DNA of 41,398 nucleotides from Spirochaetales bacterium (lineage in GTDB: Bacteria > Spirochaetota > Spirochaetia > Sphaerochaetales > Sphaerochaetaceae), in NCBI GenBank assembly GCA_012728215.1, contig JAAYFO010000046.1, forward strand, positions 1 through 41,398. The letters are read 5' to 3'. The position numbers were made by a program, and so were the translations under genes. Of this stretch, positions 33,652-41,398 are shown piece by piece. The notes under the pieces were generated by a model. It saw nothing but the letters and a program-made list of their open reading frames with translations. It was not told the origin of the DNA and searched no databases. Numbering within the stretch: the stretch's first letter is position 1; every line of letters starts with the position of its first letter.

Positions 33652-35325
33652 CTAGTCATCAAATTCACTTCCTCCGATGAACTCTCTCAACAGAGAGTCC
33701 TTGGGTACGAGCGAAGATTGGATCGGATGGACATTTCCTAGAATCTTGAGCAGCCTTCTTGCTGTAGTGTAGTATTCCTCATTTGATGGCTTGACCATTT
33801 TCAGAAGGGGCACGGCGAATCGTGCCAGAACGGCGAGTTCATAGTCCAGGGCACTGTTGAGCATGATGTCGGCGTTGTTCTGGTATGGAAAGATGTATCT
33901 CTGTGCGCCATCCTGAACGGAAGGCCACATCTTCAATGTCTCAAGTGCATTGGTGTCTCTGGTCCTTGCATCACGTACCAGACGGCGGAGAAGCCGGTTG
34001 TCAGTTGTAGACAATCTGGTATGGTCATCGAGGTTGATCTGCGTAAGGGCGGAAATGTAAATCCTATATATTGAATCATCCGTGAAGTCTGGAAGCAGCT
34101 GAGGATTCAGTCCATGGATTCCTTCCACGACAATTATGCTGCTCTGGCTTAGGACAGATGGCTTTTCGTCGAATGACCTTCCATGCTTGTTGAATCCATA
34201 ATGAGGCAGTCTCACTTGTTTCCCTTCCATCAGATCCGCCATGTTTTCTCTGAACAGATCCAGATCCAATGCTTCAAGCGCTTCGTAGTCTGGAGTCCCG
34301 TCATCCAGCTTCGGGGTGAGTTCCTTGGACAAATAATAGTTATCCAGAGATATTCTCAATGCATCGTGTCCCAGCATCTTGAGCTGTATGCAAAGCTTGT
34401 TGGCAAACGTTGTCTTACCGGATGAAGAAGGTCCTGAAATCAAAACTGTCTTAACCGGTCTGGAGTCGATCTCATCTGCGATTGAAGCAATCTTTCGTGC
34501 TTGAAGTGACTCGCTTAACCGAATATATTCTGAAATCTTCTTCTCGTCATAGCATATCTCATCAAGCTTTCCTACGGACTGAACTCCCAGAATCTTTCCC
34601 CACCTCTTGTATTCGGTGAAGACTGAGAAGAGAAGCTGACTGTCCTTGAACGGCCGTATCTCAGTGATGTTTGAGGATCTTGGGTACCGGAGGAGCATTC
34701 CTCGATCTCCATAGGGCATAAGTTCCCAGCAGGTGATGACCGAGGTGTTCGGAACGATCACTTCCATGCTGATGTCATAATAATCTCCGATTCGATAGCA
34801 CTCAACATCAGGATCGTTGCTGTACTTAAGAAGAGCAACGGTGTCTTCATTACCCATTTTGTTGAAATATTTCAGTGCATCTTCATATGATACGAAATTG
34901 CGTTCTATTGGAAGACCTAGTTTTACTATTTCCTTCATCTTGGCTGATATATCTGAAATGGTACGTTCTGTGGTGACATAGCAATCATCGAATGTGAAAT
35001 AGTATCCGTCGCCAAGAGAGTGACAAATCACGATATGACGTTTTGGGAAAAGAATCTTGATTGCGTATGTGAGAAGAAAACAGATGCTTGTCCTGTATAT
35101 CCTCTTGCCAAGCTCAGAGAAAAGGTTGACGATTTCCAGATCGAATGAATGGTTCAGACGGGCAGAAAGTGGAAGAATTTCATTGTTGGCCAATCCTGCA
35201 ACAACAGGATTGTCATTATAGCAAAGGCTTTTGACTGACTCTGGGTCGTTCGCTTCTAGAAATTCACCGATGGAACAGTATTTGTCTGCCTGATACTTTT
35301 TGCCATGGTAGCTGATAGTTATCAA
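33652..35325 (-). CDS. Nucleoside (uridine-type) kinase with TGS/tRNA-synthetase-like N-terminus
   Basis: 557 residues. Residues 1-60 form a TGS domain, about 60-230 resemble the threonyl-tRNA-synthetase second additional domain (HIVICHSLGDGYYFTF), and from about 285 a phosphoribulokinase/uridine-kinase domain follows with P-loop ISGPSSSGKTTF (about 294-305) and SLDNYYLS. Proteins with this layout are annotated as nucleoside kinases and fit the salvage theme (uridine/cytidine to UMP/CMP). The start is TTG at 35325-35323 with a perfect AGGAGG (35337-35332) six bases upstream; no ATG fits the TGS N-terminus. It ends ten bases from the convergent XRE gene. Confidence 0.85.
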   Translation of the reverse strand: MITISYHGKKYQADKYCSIGEFLEANDPESVKSLCYNDNPVVAGLANNEILPLSARLNHSFDLEIVNLFSELGKRIYRTSICFLLTYAIKILFPKRHIVICHSLGDGYYFTFDDCYVTTERTISDISAKMKEIVKLGLPIERNFVSYEDALKYFNKMGNEDTVALLKYSNDPDVECYRIGDYYDISMEVIVPNTSVITCWELMPYGDRGMLLRYPRSSNITEIRPFKDSQLLFSVFTEYKRWGKILGVQSVGKLDEICYDEKKISEYIRLSESLQARKIASIADEIDSRPVKTVLISGPSSSGKTTFANKLCIQLKMLGHDALRISLDNYYLSKELTPKLDDGTPDYEALEALDLDLFRENMADLMEGKQVRLPHYGFNKHGRSFDEKPSVLSQSSIIVVEGIHGLNPQLLPDFTDDSIYRIYISALTQINLDDHTRLSTTDNRLLRRLVRDARTRDTNALETLKMWPSVQDGAQRYIFPYQNNADIMLNSALDYELAVLARFAVPLLKMVKPSNEEYYTTARRLLKILGNVHPIQSSLVPKDSLLREFIGGSEFDD

Positions 35326-35383
35326 AGTGTGCCTCCTGATTGATTATACTACATACAATCTTTTTTACAAAACGATTTTCAGC

Positions 35384-35389
35384 TATACT
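35384..35389 (+). promoter_or_regulatory. -10 element giving a leaderless yfcE-type mRNA
   Basis: TATACT (35384-35389) ends exactly six bases before ATG 35396, with no SD between. The -35 is only a T-run (35361-35366) at 17-base spacing. Confidence 0.4.
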
Positions 35390-35395
35390 TGTTTC

Positions 35396-35923
35396 ATGAG
35401 TGTTACAATTATCCTCTCTGATGTTCATGGAGATGAAACCAGTCTCAATGCCGTTCTTTTGAAAGCGGAAAAAGCAGATGCGTCGGGAATCCTCTTTGCA
35501 GGTGATCTTGGCCTTGCCTCACCGGGAATCATGATGCTTCTCAAATACAGGAATATTCCGTTTGTGTGCGTCAGGGGAAACTGCGACAGCCCGTGGGATT
35601 ACCAGGATGCATCTTTGCCGATAGCTCCTCTTTACAGATTGATGACTGCCTGTGGGCGGTCAGTCTTCATCACCCATGGTGATCGCTACTGCTGTCCTGA
35701 AGACGTAGGGCTTCCTGCTGAGAAGGGAATGATAGTGATCACAGGTCATACCCATGTGCCTGATCTCTCATTTCACGATGACATATACTGGCTGAATCCT
35801 GGATCAATCAGCAGACCAAGAGGCAGGTCAAAGGCGAGCTATGCAATCATTGATGATCGGAGCATAAGGATACTGGGGCTTGAGGATGACTCATGCATCG
35901 CCTCTATCGAATTGAATCCCTGA
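35396..35923 (+). CDS. YfcE/MJ0936-family metallophosphodiesterase
   Basis: 175 residues. Metal motifs in order: SDVHGD (residues 8-13), GDLG, RGNCDSPWD, THGDRY and GHTHVP with PGSISRPRG. All match the YfcE/MJ0936 calcineurin-like phosphodiesterases, which hydrolyse phosphodiesters such as bis-pNPP or cyclic dinucleotide products; the physiological substrate is unknown. The frame opens with GTG at 35327, but the family start is ATG 35396, which has no SD and probably uses a leaderless transcript. Its 3' end overlaps the convergent AOR-like gene by 20 bases. Confidence 0.9.
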   Translation: MSVTIILSDVHGDETSLNAVLLKAEKADASGILFAGDLGLASPGIMMLLKYRNIPFVCVRGNCDSPWDYQDASLPIAPLYRLMTACGRSVFITHGDRYCCPEDVGLPAEKGMIVITGHTHVPDLSFHDDIYWLNPGSISRPRGRSKASYAIIDDRSIRILGLEDDSCIASIELNP

Positions 35924-37718
35924 ACCTTTCACGCTGATAGAATTCAAGAAGCTTGATGAATTCCAATACTTGTGGACGGGCCAATGCACATGCGGTATCT
36001 GTCTGAAAATGGGATGGCATCTGAGGCTCTCCTGTCGATATGACCTTGTTGATTCCGCTTTCCAGCAGATAACAGGCTTTGCCAAGATCTCGGAATGCAG
36101 TGGTGCGGACTTTCTTTCCTGTCACCTCTCTCATCCGTCTGGAAAGTATTGATGGATTGAAGAGTCTTAGAAAAACCGAAGGAAAAAGATATGAGAAGAA
36201 GCTTCCGAAGCTTTCTCTTTCGCACATCATAGGCCCAAGTAGAAGATGGGAAAAGCCTGCGGATTCCAGTCCCTCTGCAAGATTGTTGTTCCATACTATG
36301 AACTTAGCCAAACGGCGAGGCTTGTCATCATACAATGGCATGAGTGGTTCGCACGGACATGTGATCTGGTATCCAAAGTAATCTTCGATTGACATTGATC
36401 TGTATCCACGATAGTCATAAGGTCCGCATTCCAGCCCTTTTATCTGATACAGATGATCTGAATCGAAGAGATTGCTTTCAATTGTTGCCTTTGCACCAAG
36501 TGCCATCAGGCCATAGAGCTTTCGGCCACGTGGGTTTGCAAGCCGATTGATTATTCTGAGAATGTTTCTTTTGGAAAGATCGTCCAGTTCAGGGTAATCT
36601 TCCATTTCTCCGTCCTTGCGTCTGCTCAAAGCCCAGCCGATGATATTCCCTGCAGAGACCGGGTCCAATCCCAGTTCAATGCATTCGGATATCCATGGTT
36701 GAATCTTTGTTATGTCAAAGCATCCAAGATTTGCCCCAAGCATCGAAAGCTGTGAGTATGGGAATTCTTCTGAGCCGTGGGAAAGAAGCGGACTGTCCAG
36801 TGTCCTTCTGCGGTAGATATCGGTTTTTATGTCTCTCTTGGATAAGAGGTAGAATGCTCTCGGATCGGTTCGATAGTTGAAGTTGCAGATAGGAATGAAA
36901 CCTGCATGGGATCCTTTCACCATCATGTTGAATTCATTTTTGCCAAGATAGCAGCTGGACTTTGTCATGGCTGTCATTCTTTCAAGGGCTTTCATCCGCT
37001 TCTGCTTCTTTTCAAAAACCTTTGTCTTCAATGGAACGGAGAGCTTTTCAGAATCCGGGGTGAAGACAATGGCCTTCAGATTCTTCTTCATCATCAGCAT
37101 TCCCAGGCCGCCTCTTCCCAGGACATTGCCTTCGCATACCGGTGCCGCGAAAGGGGCTCCGTTGTCAGCGGCCGGGCCTGTGACTATTATGCACTGATCA
37201 TCGGATCCTCGCAGCTGGGCATCCACAGCACTGGTAGTCATCCCGCCCAGTCCTTCTTCGATTCTTATGCTGTGATTGTCGCTGATTGATATGGTGACGG
37301 TCCTGCTGCTGGAATTAAGGATGATGATCACATCCAATCCCAATGTCCGCATGCAGTTTCCAGCTCTGCACATTGATCCGAATACGGTAAAACGTCCGGT
37401 CACAGGACTTTGAAATGCTATTGAAAAACAATCTGAATACGGGGTGAGTGTATTGTTCATAGGGCTGGAAGCAATGATTATGGGATTTTCCACAGGATCG
37501 CTTCCTTCTGAGTATTCAGCGAACAATCTGGTGGCAAGTGCCCTCCCGCCGATATAACGGTTCATGATTCTATCTGAAATCTTCAATGGGACCATTGCTC
37601 CAGTCTTCAGGTTTATCTCCAGGGCATTGGGAATCGGAGAATTTTCAAAATCCACATTGAAAAATGGTCTTTGATGCTGATCTACAGCATTTGCAAAGTC
37701 GAATTTTCCTGATTTCAT
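35904..37718 (-). CDS. Aldehyde ferredoxin oxidoreductase-family protein lacking the Fe-S motif
   Basis: 604 residues, AOR length. Clear AOR landmarks: YIGGRALATRLF (55-66), TGPAADNGAPFA, GRGGLGMLMMKKNLKAIVF (near 199-217), PYSQLSMLGANLG and LGLDPVSAGNIIGWAL. AORs oxidise aldehydes with a tungsten- or molybdenum-pterin plus a [4Fe-4S] cluster held by CxxCxxxC and a distant Cys. Here the stretch between IPICNFNYR and the LGANLG motif (about 278-331), where CxxCxxxC belongs, has no cysteine. Only a late Cys (DLGKACYLLESG) remains. An extra 28 or so residues precede the usual start. The SD is weak. It may be cluster-less or have a changed function; no ferredoxin partner gene is adjacent. Confidence 0.8.
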   Translation of the reverse strand: MKSGKFDFANAVDQHQRPFFNVDFENSPIPNALEINLKTGAMVPLKISDRIMNRYIGGRALATRLFAEYSEGSDPVENPIIIASSPMNNTLTPYSDCFSIAFQSPVTGRFTVFGSMCRAGNCMRTLGLDVIIILNSSSRTVTISISDNHSIRIEEGLGGMTTSAVDAQLRGSDDQCIIVTGPAADNGAPFAAPVCEGNVLGRGGLGMLMMKKNLKAIVFTPDSEKLSVPLKTKVFEKKQKRMKALERMTAMTKSSCYLGKNEFNMMVKGSHAGFIPICNFNYRTDPRAFYLLSKRDIKTDIYRRRTLDSPLLSHGSEEFPYSQLSMLGANLGCFDITKIQPWISECIELGLDPVSAGNIIGWALSRRKDGEMEDYPELDDLSKRNILRIINRLANPRGRKLYGLMALGAKATIESNLFDSDHLYQIKGLECGPYDYRGYRSMSIEDYFGYQITCPCEPLMPLYDDKPRRLAKFIVWNNNLAEGLESAGFSHLLLGPMMCERESFGSFFSYLFPSVFLRLFNPSILSRRMREVTGKKVRTTAFRDLGKACYLLESGINKVISTGEPQMPSHFQTDTACALARPQVLEFIKLLEFYQRERFRDSIR

Positions 37719-37881
37719 TGTCTGCCTGCCTAGAGAAGAATCTACATTGCATTTCGACTGGTGTCAAGAAAAAGGATAGGATGCATTGTTTTTCGGTTTA
37801 TTTCACATGATGTGTCTTGTTAAATACAAATTTTGATGTTAATATCATATTATACTTATATAAAAACTGGGGCAATGAGTT

Positions 37882-38802
37882 ATGGAAAAGAGAAATTTCA
37901 CCTGTAGCGATTCTCGGGTACTCGCTTATCGTGTCTGGTTGCCAAGAAAAGGCGTCAGGATAATTGCCGCTGTTCATATCCTTCATGGTATGGCAGAGCA
38001 TGGTGCAAGGTATGATGAATTTGCCAAGTTCCTTGCTGCAAGAAGCATTGTTGTGGTTGCCCAAGACCACCGAGGACACGGTGAGTCCATTGAGAATGGG
38101 GAAAAGGGCTTTTTCCTTGACTCCAACGGCTGGCAAAGAGTCGCTGATGATGCGTTTGAGATTTCCAGCAGTATTGCAAACGAGTTTCCAGGCATACCGC
38201 TTTTTCTGATGGGGCATAGCATGGGAAGCTTTTTGGCTCGAACGGTCATGGTCCAGCACCCTGAGCTCTATGATGGCGTGATCATCATGGGCACTGGAGC
38301 AGGGCAGGGACTTATTGGAAAAATCGGCAAGCTGATTGCCCTACATGAAATCAAGAAGAATGGTCCTCATAAGCCTTCCGAGAAGATGAACAATCTGAGC
38401 TTCTCGAGCTATAACAAGAAGTTTGAACCAGCGACGACTGGATTTGAATGGCTTTCTCGTGATCCAGAGGCAGTGAAGAAGTATGTCGATGACCCCTTGT
38501 GCGGATTTGTCTGCACCGGTGAATTCTATAATGACATCATCGATGGCATTGCTTTTGCAAATTCGAACGCGAATGCCGAAAAGCTTCCCAAGGATCTGCC
38601 TTTGCTTATCATCAGTGGCACAGATGACCCTGTTGGAGGTTTCTCCAAGGGAGTCAGGAAAGTATATCAGATGTACAGCGACTGCGGATTGGCCGATGTG
38701 ACACTGAAGCTAGTCGAAGGTGCAAGGCACGAATTGCTTAATGAGACTGACAGGAAGGATACCTTCCAGTTCCTTCTTGGTTGGATAAAGGATCATATCT
38801 AG
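37882..38802 (+). CDS. Alpha/beta hydrolase, monoacylglycerol lipase/lysophospholipase-like
   Basis: 306 residues. VHILHGMAEHGARY near the N-terminus (oxyanion region), DHRGHGES, the nucleophile elbow GHSMGS (Ser113), a later Asp in ISGTDDPVG and the final His in GARHELLNE make up the serine-hydrolase triad, as in PldB/monoglyceride lipase-type enzymes. It lacks a signal peptide, so it is cytosolic, probably cleaving lysophospholipids or monoacylglycerols. The SD is poor (GGGG about nine bases upstream). The YihY gene starts three bases after its stop, so the two form an operon that could act on membrane lipids. Confidence 0.88.
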   Translation: MEKRNFTCSDSRVLAYRVWLPRKGVRIIAAVHILHGMAEHGARYDEFAKFLAARSIVVVAQDHRGHGESIENGEKGFFLDSNGWQRVADDAFEISSSIANEFPGIPLFLMGHSMGSFLARTVMVQHPELYDGVIIMGTGAGQGLIGKIGKLIALHEIKKNGPHKPSEKMNNLSFSSYNKKFEPATTGFEWLSRDPEAVKKYVDDPLCGFVCTGEFYNDIIDGIAFANSNANAEKLPKDLPLLIISGTDDPVGGFSKGVRKVYQMYSDCGLADVTLKLVEGARHELLNETDRKDTFQFLLGWIKDHI

Positions 38803-38805
38803 AAG

Positions 38806-40110
38806 ATGTGCCCCAAGAAGAATCGGCCGAAAACCAACATCTCATGGTCTGAGTTGTCGGGAAGCTCTCCCAGGATGACTCTCAAGTATTTCGTTTCTTC
38901 GTTGGCTGCACGCTATTCCAAGGATAATATTTCCATTCTTGCAAGTGGAATGGTCTATTCGTCTCTGATAGCTTTGGTTCCGTGCATTACATTCTTTGTC
39001 ATGGTGTTCGGGGCCTTGGGCGTGCTGGATCCATTTCTGGATGCCCTGAGCAATCTTCTTGTCGAGGTATTTGGCAACAGGACTGGTGGAGCCCTTTCAA
39101 CTACAATAGATAGTCTGACCATGAATGCAGGTTCGCTCGGAGCATTTGGAATGGTGTCGTTTCTCGTCACATTTGTTCTTCTCATAAACAAGCTTTGGAT
39201 GGTGATAAACCGAATATATCGGACCAGCATGGAAAAGAACCTCTTCAAGCGGTTCCTTACTTTTCTAGTATCGGTGATTATTGGAACTATCCTCATGGGA
39301 CTTCTGCTTGGAATGAAGACGAAATTCAGTGGATGGTACAATACGGTTTTTGGATTGACACCGCTTGCACCTTGGCAGAAGATTCTGGAAAATGTCGCAA
39401 ACAAGACTTTGATATGGGCTCTGATTCTGATTCTGATGATGGCGATTCCAAATACGACTGTGCGGTTCATGAGTGCTTTGATAAGTTCGTTTGGTGTGAC
39501 GCTGGCACTTACCGTTCTTGATCTGGCTTTTTCTTTTGTGTCACGACAAATGGTAAGCTATTCGATTATCTATGGTTCGTTGAGTGTCGTCTTCATCTTT
39601 CTTCTTTGGCTTTACATCCTGTGGGTTCTGATTCTTGTAGGAGTCGAAGCATGCTTCATCCTTCAGTTCAAGCCACAGTCAGAGATGAAGGTTTCTGCCG
39701 GAAGTCCTCTCAATCAGATATCCAATGTCATCAACATGATGACTTATATCGGAGATTGCTATGTGCAAGGTCTTGGGGCAGTGACAATCGAGGAATTGGA
39801 GAGAGGACTTCTGATCACAAACATTCATCTTACAAACGACATCAGGCTGATGGAGAATGCCGGACTGTTGATCAGAGCCGGAAACAATGGCGATAGATTT
39901 GTACCGGGCAAGCCGATTTCGGAAATCAGAGTCTCAGAGATCATTCAAGCTGTGTTTGGCAGCGCTGAGGGTTACGAGAAACACCAAGCAGGTGCAAGGA
40001 TTGCCAACATGTTCCGTGAAGGCGGAATAGGCAATCTTGACGACTTGACACTTGAAGATATTCTGAGAAAAGATCAAAATAACAGTAATTTGGATTCTCA
40101 GAGCAATTGA
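38806..40110 (+). CDS. YihY/BrkB-family membrane protein with C-terminal regulatory-type domain
   Basis: 434 residues. Residues about 40-290 contain six hydrophobic segments and the family blocks SILASGMVYSSLIALVP, LLINKLWMVINRIY and FIFLLWLYILWVLILVGVE, as in YihY/BrkB (once called RNase BN). The function of the family is unsettled; transport or lipid-related roles are proposed. After the membrane part, about 140 residues form a soluble domain with a helical pattern like a winged helix (VTIEELERGLLITNIHLTND, then MENAGLLIRAGNNGDRFVPG). ATG 38806 is three bases after the hydrolase stop. Confidence 0.85.
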   Translation: MCPKKNRPKTNISWSELSGSSPRMTLKYFVSSLAARYSKDNISILASGMVYSSLIALVPCITFFVMVFGALGVLDPFLDALSNLLVEVFGNRTGGALSTTIDSLTMNAGSLGAFGMVSFLVTFVLLINKLWMVINRIYRTSMEKNLFKRFLTFLVSVIIGTILMGLLLGMKTKFSGWYNTVFGLTPLAPWQKILENVANKTLIWALILILMMAIPNTTVRFMSALISSFGVTLALTVLDLAFSFVSRQMVSYSIIYGSLSVVFIFLLWLYILWVLILVGVEACFILQFKPQSEMKVSAGSPLNQISNVINMMTYIGDCYVQGLGAVTIEELERGLLITNIHLTNDIRLMENAGLLIRAGNNGDRFVPGKPISEIRVSEIIQAVFGSAEGYEKHQAGARIANMFREGGIGNLDDLTLEDILRKDQNNSNLDSQSN

Positions 40111-40155
40111 GCTTGCAAAATCCGTTGTTAATTTCACTTTTTGAGAGGAAGCACA

Positions 40156-41187
40156 GTGCTCAGGATAAAGGGTTCAGTCAAGAACTATGATTGGGGAAAT
40201 GATTTTTTCATAGATGATTTTCTTGGAAGAAAGCGTGATGGAAAGAGAAAGGCGGAACTCTGGTTCGGTTCGCATCCCAATGGGCCTTCTGTTTCTGCTG
40301 ATACAGGCGAAATAATTTCCATTGAAGGTTTCCCTTTCCTTTTCAAGATTCTTGCAATAGACAAGTGTCTCTCTCTTCAGGTTCATCCTACACTGGAACA
40401 GGCAGCATCGGGTAAATATCAGGATTTGAATCAGAAAGCAGAAGTGTTCTGTTCGCTTACTCCTGTCACTGCAATGTGTGGATTCCGCCCACTTGCAGAA
40501 ATCAAGGACAATTTCAGGATGATATTTGGTGATGACAGTCCGATTGATGAGGCAGAATCAGTGCATGATTTCTTCTCAATCCTCTATCAGATGAAGAAAT
40601 TGCTTCCCAAATACCATGAGTTCCTGAAGAACCAGACAATCAGGCATTCTGGTGAATTCAAGAGCCCGTTGGAAATCGCAATCGAGATTTCTTCTGACTA
40701 TCCTGATGATCCTGCAATATTGGCGCCATGGTTTCTGAATGTAGTGCATCTGAATCCAGGTCAGACGATCTATCTTCGTCCCAGAGTCATTCATTGTTAT
40801 GTGTTTGGAAATGGAGTCGAGCTGATGAACAGCTCTGACAATGTGATTCGTGCTGGGCTCACTCACAAGGAAGTGAATAGGAGCGAACTTGAGAACGTCT
40901 CGTTGTTTGAACATACTGTCCCTGACATTCTCAGCACCGAGACTTCTGTCGAAGGCTTGCGCTATCTGATTCCCGATGCACCAGGGTTTGAGCTATCGTG
41001 CATGGAAGCTGGAAGCTTTGATATTCCTGAAGGCGAATATCGTATTTTAATCTGTACACAGGGAACCGCAAAGGTAGGAAATATCGAACTTTCCAATGGG
41101 CAGGCGCTGCTTGCAATGCCAGAGGAAGGTTTTCATGTGGATGCTGAAAAAGCACAGCTGTTTGCGGCCTCAGGAAAAAGGGGTTGA
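40156..41187 (+). CDS. manA: Class I mannose-6-phosphate isomerase
   Basis: 343 residues. It interconverts mannose-6-phosphate and fructose-6-phosphate. Zinc-site motifs are SLQVHPTLEQA (Gln and His), QKAEVFCSLTP (Glu) and PRVIHCYVFGNGVELM (His), in the right order; KNYDWG starts the protein. GTG 40156 is chosen because GAGAGGAA lies six bases upstream; TTG 40141 is a weaker alternative. It is followed by an HD-domain gene one base after the stop, so they are cotranscribed. Confidence 0.93.
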   Translation: MLRIKGSVKNYDWGNDFFIDDFLGRKRDGKRKAELWFGSHPNGPSVSADTGEIISIEGFPFLFKILAIDKCLSLQVHPTLEQAASGKYQDLNQKAEVFCSLTPVTAMCGFRPLAEIKDNFRMIFGDDSPIDEAESVHDFFSILYQMKKLLPKYHEFLKNQTIRHSGEFKSPLEIAIEISSDYPDDPAILAPWFLNVVHLNPGQTIYLRPRVIHCYVFGNGVELMNSSDNVIRAGLTHKEVNRSELENVSLFEHTVPDILSTETSVEGLRYLIPDAPGFELSCMEAGSFDIPEGEYRILICTQGTAKVGNIELSNGQALLAMPEEGFHVDAEKAQLFAASGKRG

Positions 41188-41188
41188 T

Positions 41189-41398
41189 ATGACCAGAGAT
41201 GAGGCTTTGGAACTTTTGAAGAAGTACAATGGGAATGAACACCTGATTCAGCATGCCATGGCTGTTGAAGCAACAATGAAGGAATTTGCACAGCTGAAAG
41301 GCGAGGATGTTGATTATTGGGGCATGGTAGGGCTGCTTCATGACGTGGATTATGGGATGTTCCCCGAGGAGCACTGCAAGAAGGCTCCAGAATTGCTC
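41189..41398 (+). CDS. HD-domain hydrolase, cut by the window end
   Basis: 70 residues are visible and the frame is still open at the last base. The N-terminal pattern (TRDEALELLKKYN, HLIQHAMAVE with the first metal His, and GLLHDVDYG with the His-Asp pair) is typical of small HD-domain phosphohydrolases of about 180-190 residues. The substrate is unknown. ATG 41189 follows the manA stop by one base, indicating translational coupling; AAAAAGGGG (41176-41183) contains a usable SD. Confidence 0.8.
   Translation, partial: MTRDEALELLKKYNGNEHLIQHAMAVEATMKEFAQLKGEDVDYWGMVGLLHDVDYGMFPEEHCKKAPELL

Noticed and set aside
1-41398. Defence island, prophage, insertion sequence or CRISPR array
   Set aside because: No integrase, transposase, phage structural, cas or terminal-repeat signal was seen on either strand.

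Overview
This window reads as chromosome from a moderately AT-rich, diderm, anaerobic bacterium. Short Sec-signal outer-membrane barrel proteins, Shine-Dalgarno-led operons, oxygen-independent Fe-S assembly genes (a minimal SufCB pair and NifS/NifU), radical SAM, hydroxyacyl-CoA-dehydratase-type and tungsto/molybdoenzyme genes together suggest a host-associated spirochaete of the Treponema/Sphaerochaeta type. That placement is an inference from gene content, not from a marker gene. I see no phage, insertion sequence, CRISPR array or rRNA. Coding density is high and the largest gap without a gene is about 280 bases, so no gap exceeds 300.

Layout. 1-8.1 kb (mostly +): an outer-membrane barrel, a HisJ-like PHP phosphoesterase, a cytidylate-kinase-like protein, sufC-sufB, an M18 aminopeptidase, deoC-cdd, and a DUF1207-like outer-membrane protein. 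8.1-14 kb: a FGGY sugar kinase (-) diverging from a two-gene dehydratase-activase system (+). 14-18.3 kb: tRNA-Ala(CGC) with a terminator lying directly in front of a second M18 aminopeptidase, then tetR, trmO and a MATE exporter on the minus strand. 18.3-24.6 kb: a UDP-GlcNAc 4,6-dehydratase-like membrane protein, an AraC regulator diverging from an N-acetylhexosamine-kinase-like gene, a KamA-family radical SAM protein, and a second small barrel. 24.6-29.2 kb (-): a three-subunit xanthine-dehydrogenase-type operon, preceded by a nucleoside phosphorylase gene carrying two in-frame stop codons. 29.4-33.6 kb (+): a galactokinase-like protein with all kinase motifs altered, surE, nifS-nifU and a small XRE regulator. 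33.6-41.4 kb: a TGS-fused nucleoside kinase and an aldehyde-ferredoxin-oxidoreductase homologue without its Fe-S motif on minus; a YfcE phosphodiesterase, a lipase-like hydrolase, a YihY membrane protein, manA and the start of an HD-domain gene on plus.

Themes. Nucleoside salvage and breakdown recur (deoC, cdd, surE, nucleoside kinase, xdh, broken phosphorylase), as does sugar and amino-sugar handling (nahK-like, manA, FGGY kinase, capD). The most unusual items are the two enzyme-fold proteins that have lost cofactor or catalytic motifs (pseudo-galactokinase, cluster-less AOR), the double-nonsense phosphorylase, and three genes (araC, yfcE, surE) whose -10-like hexamer ends exactly six bases before an ATG with no ribosome-binding site, as expected for leaderless mRNAs. 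The xdh operon has a full-consensus promoter with three TGCAAC half-sites just upstream.
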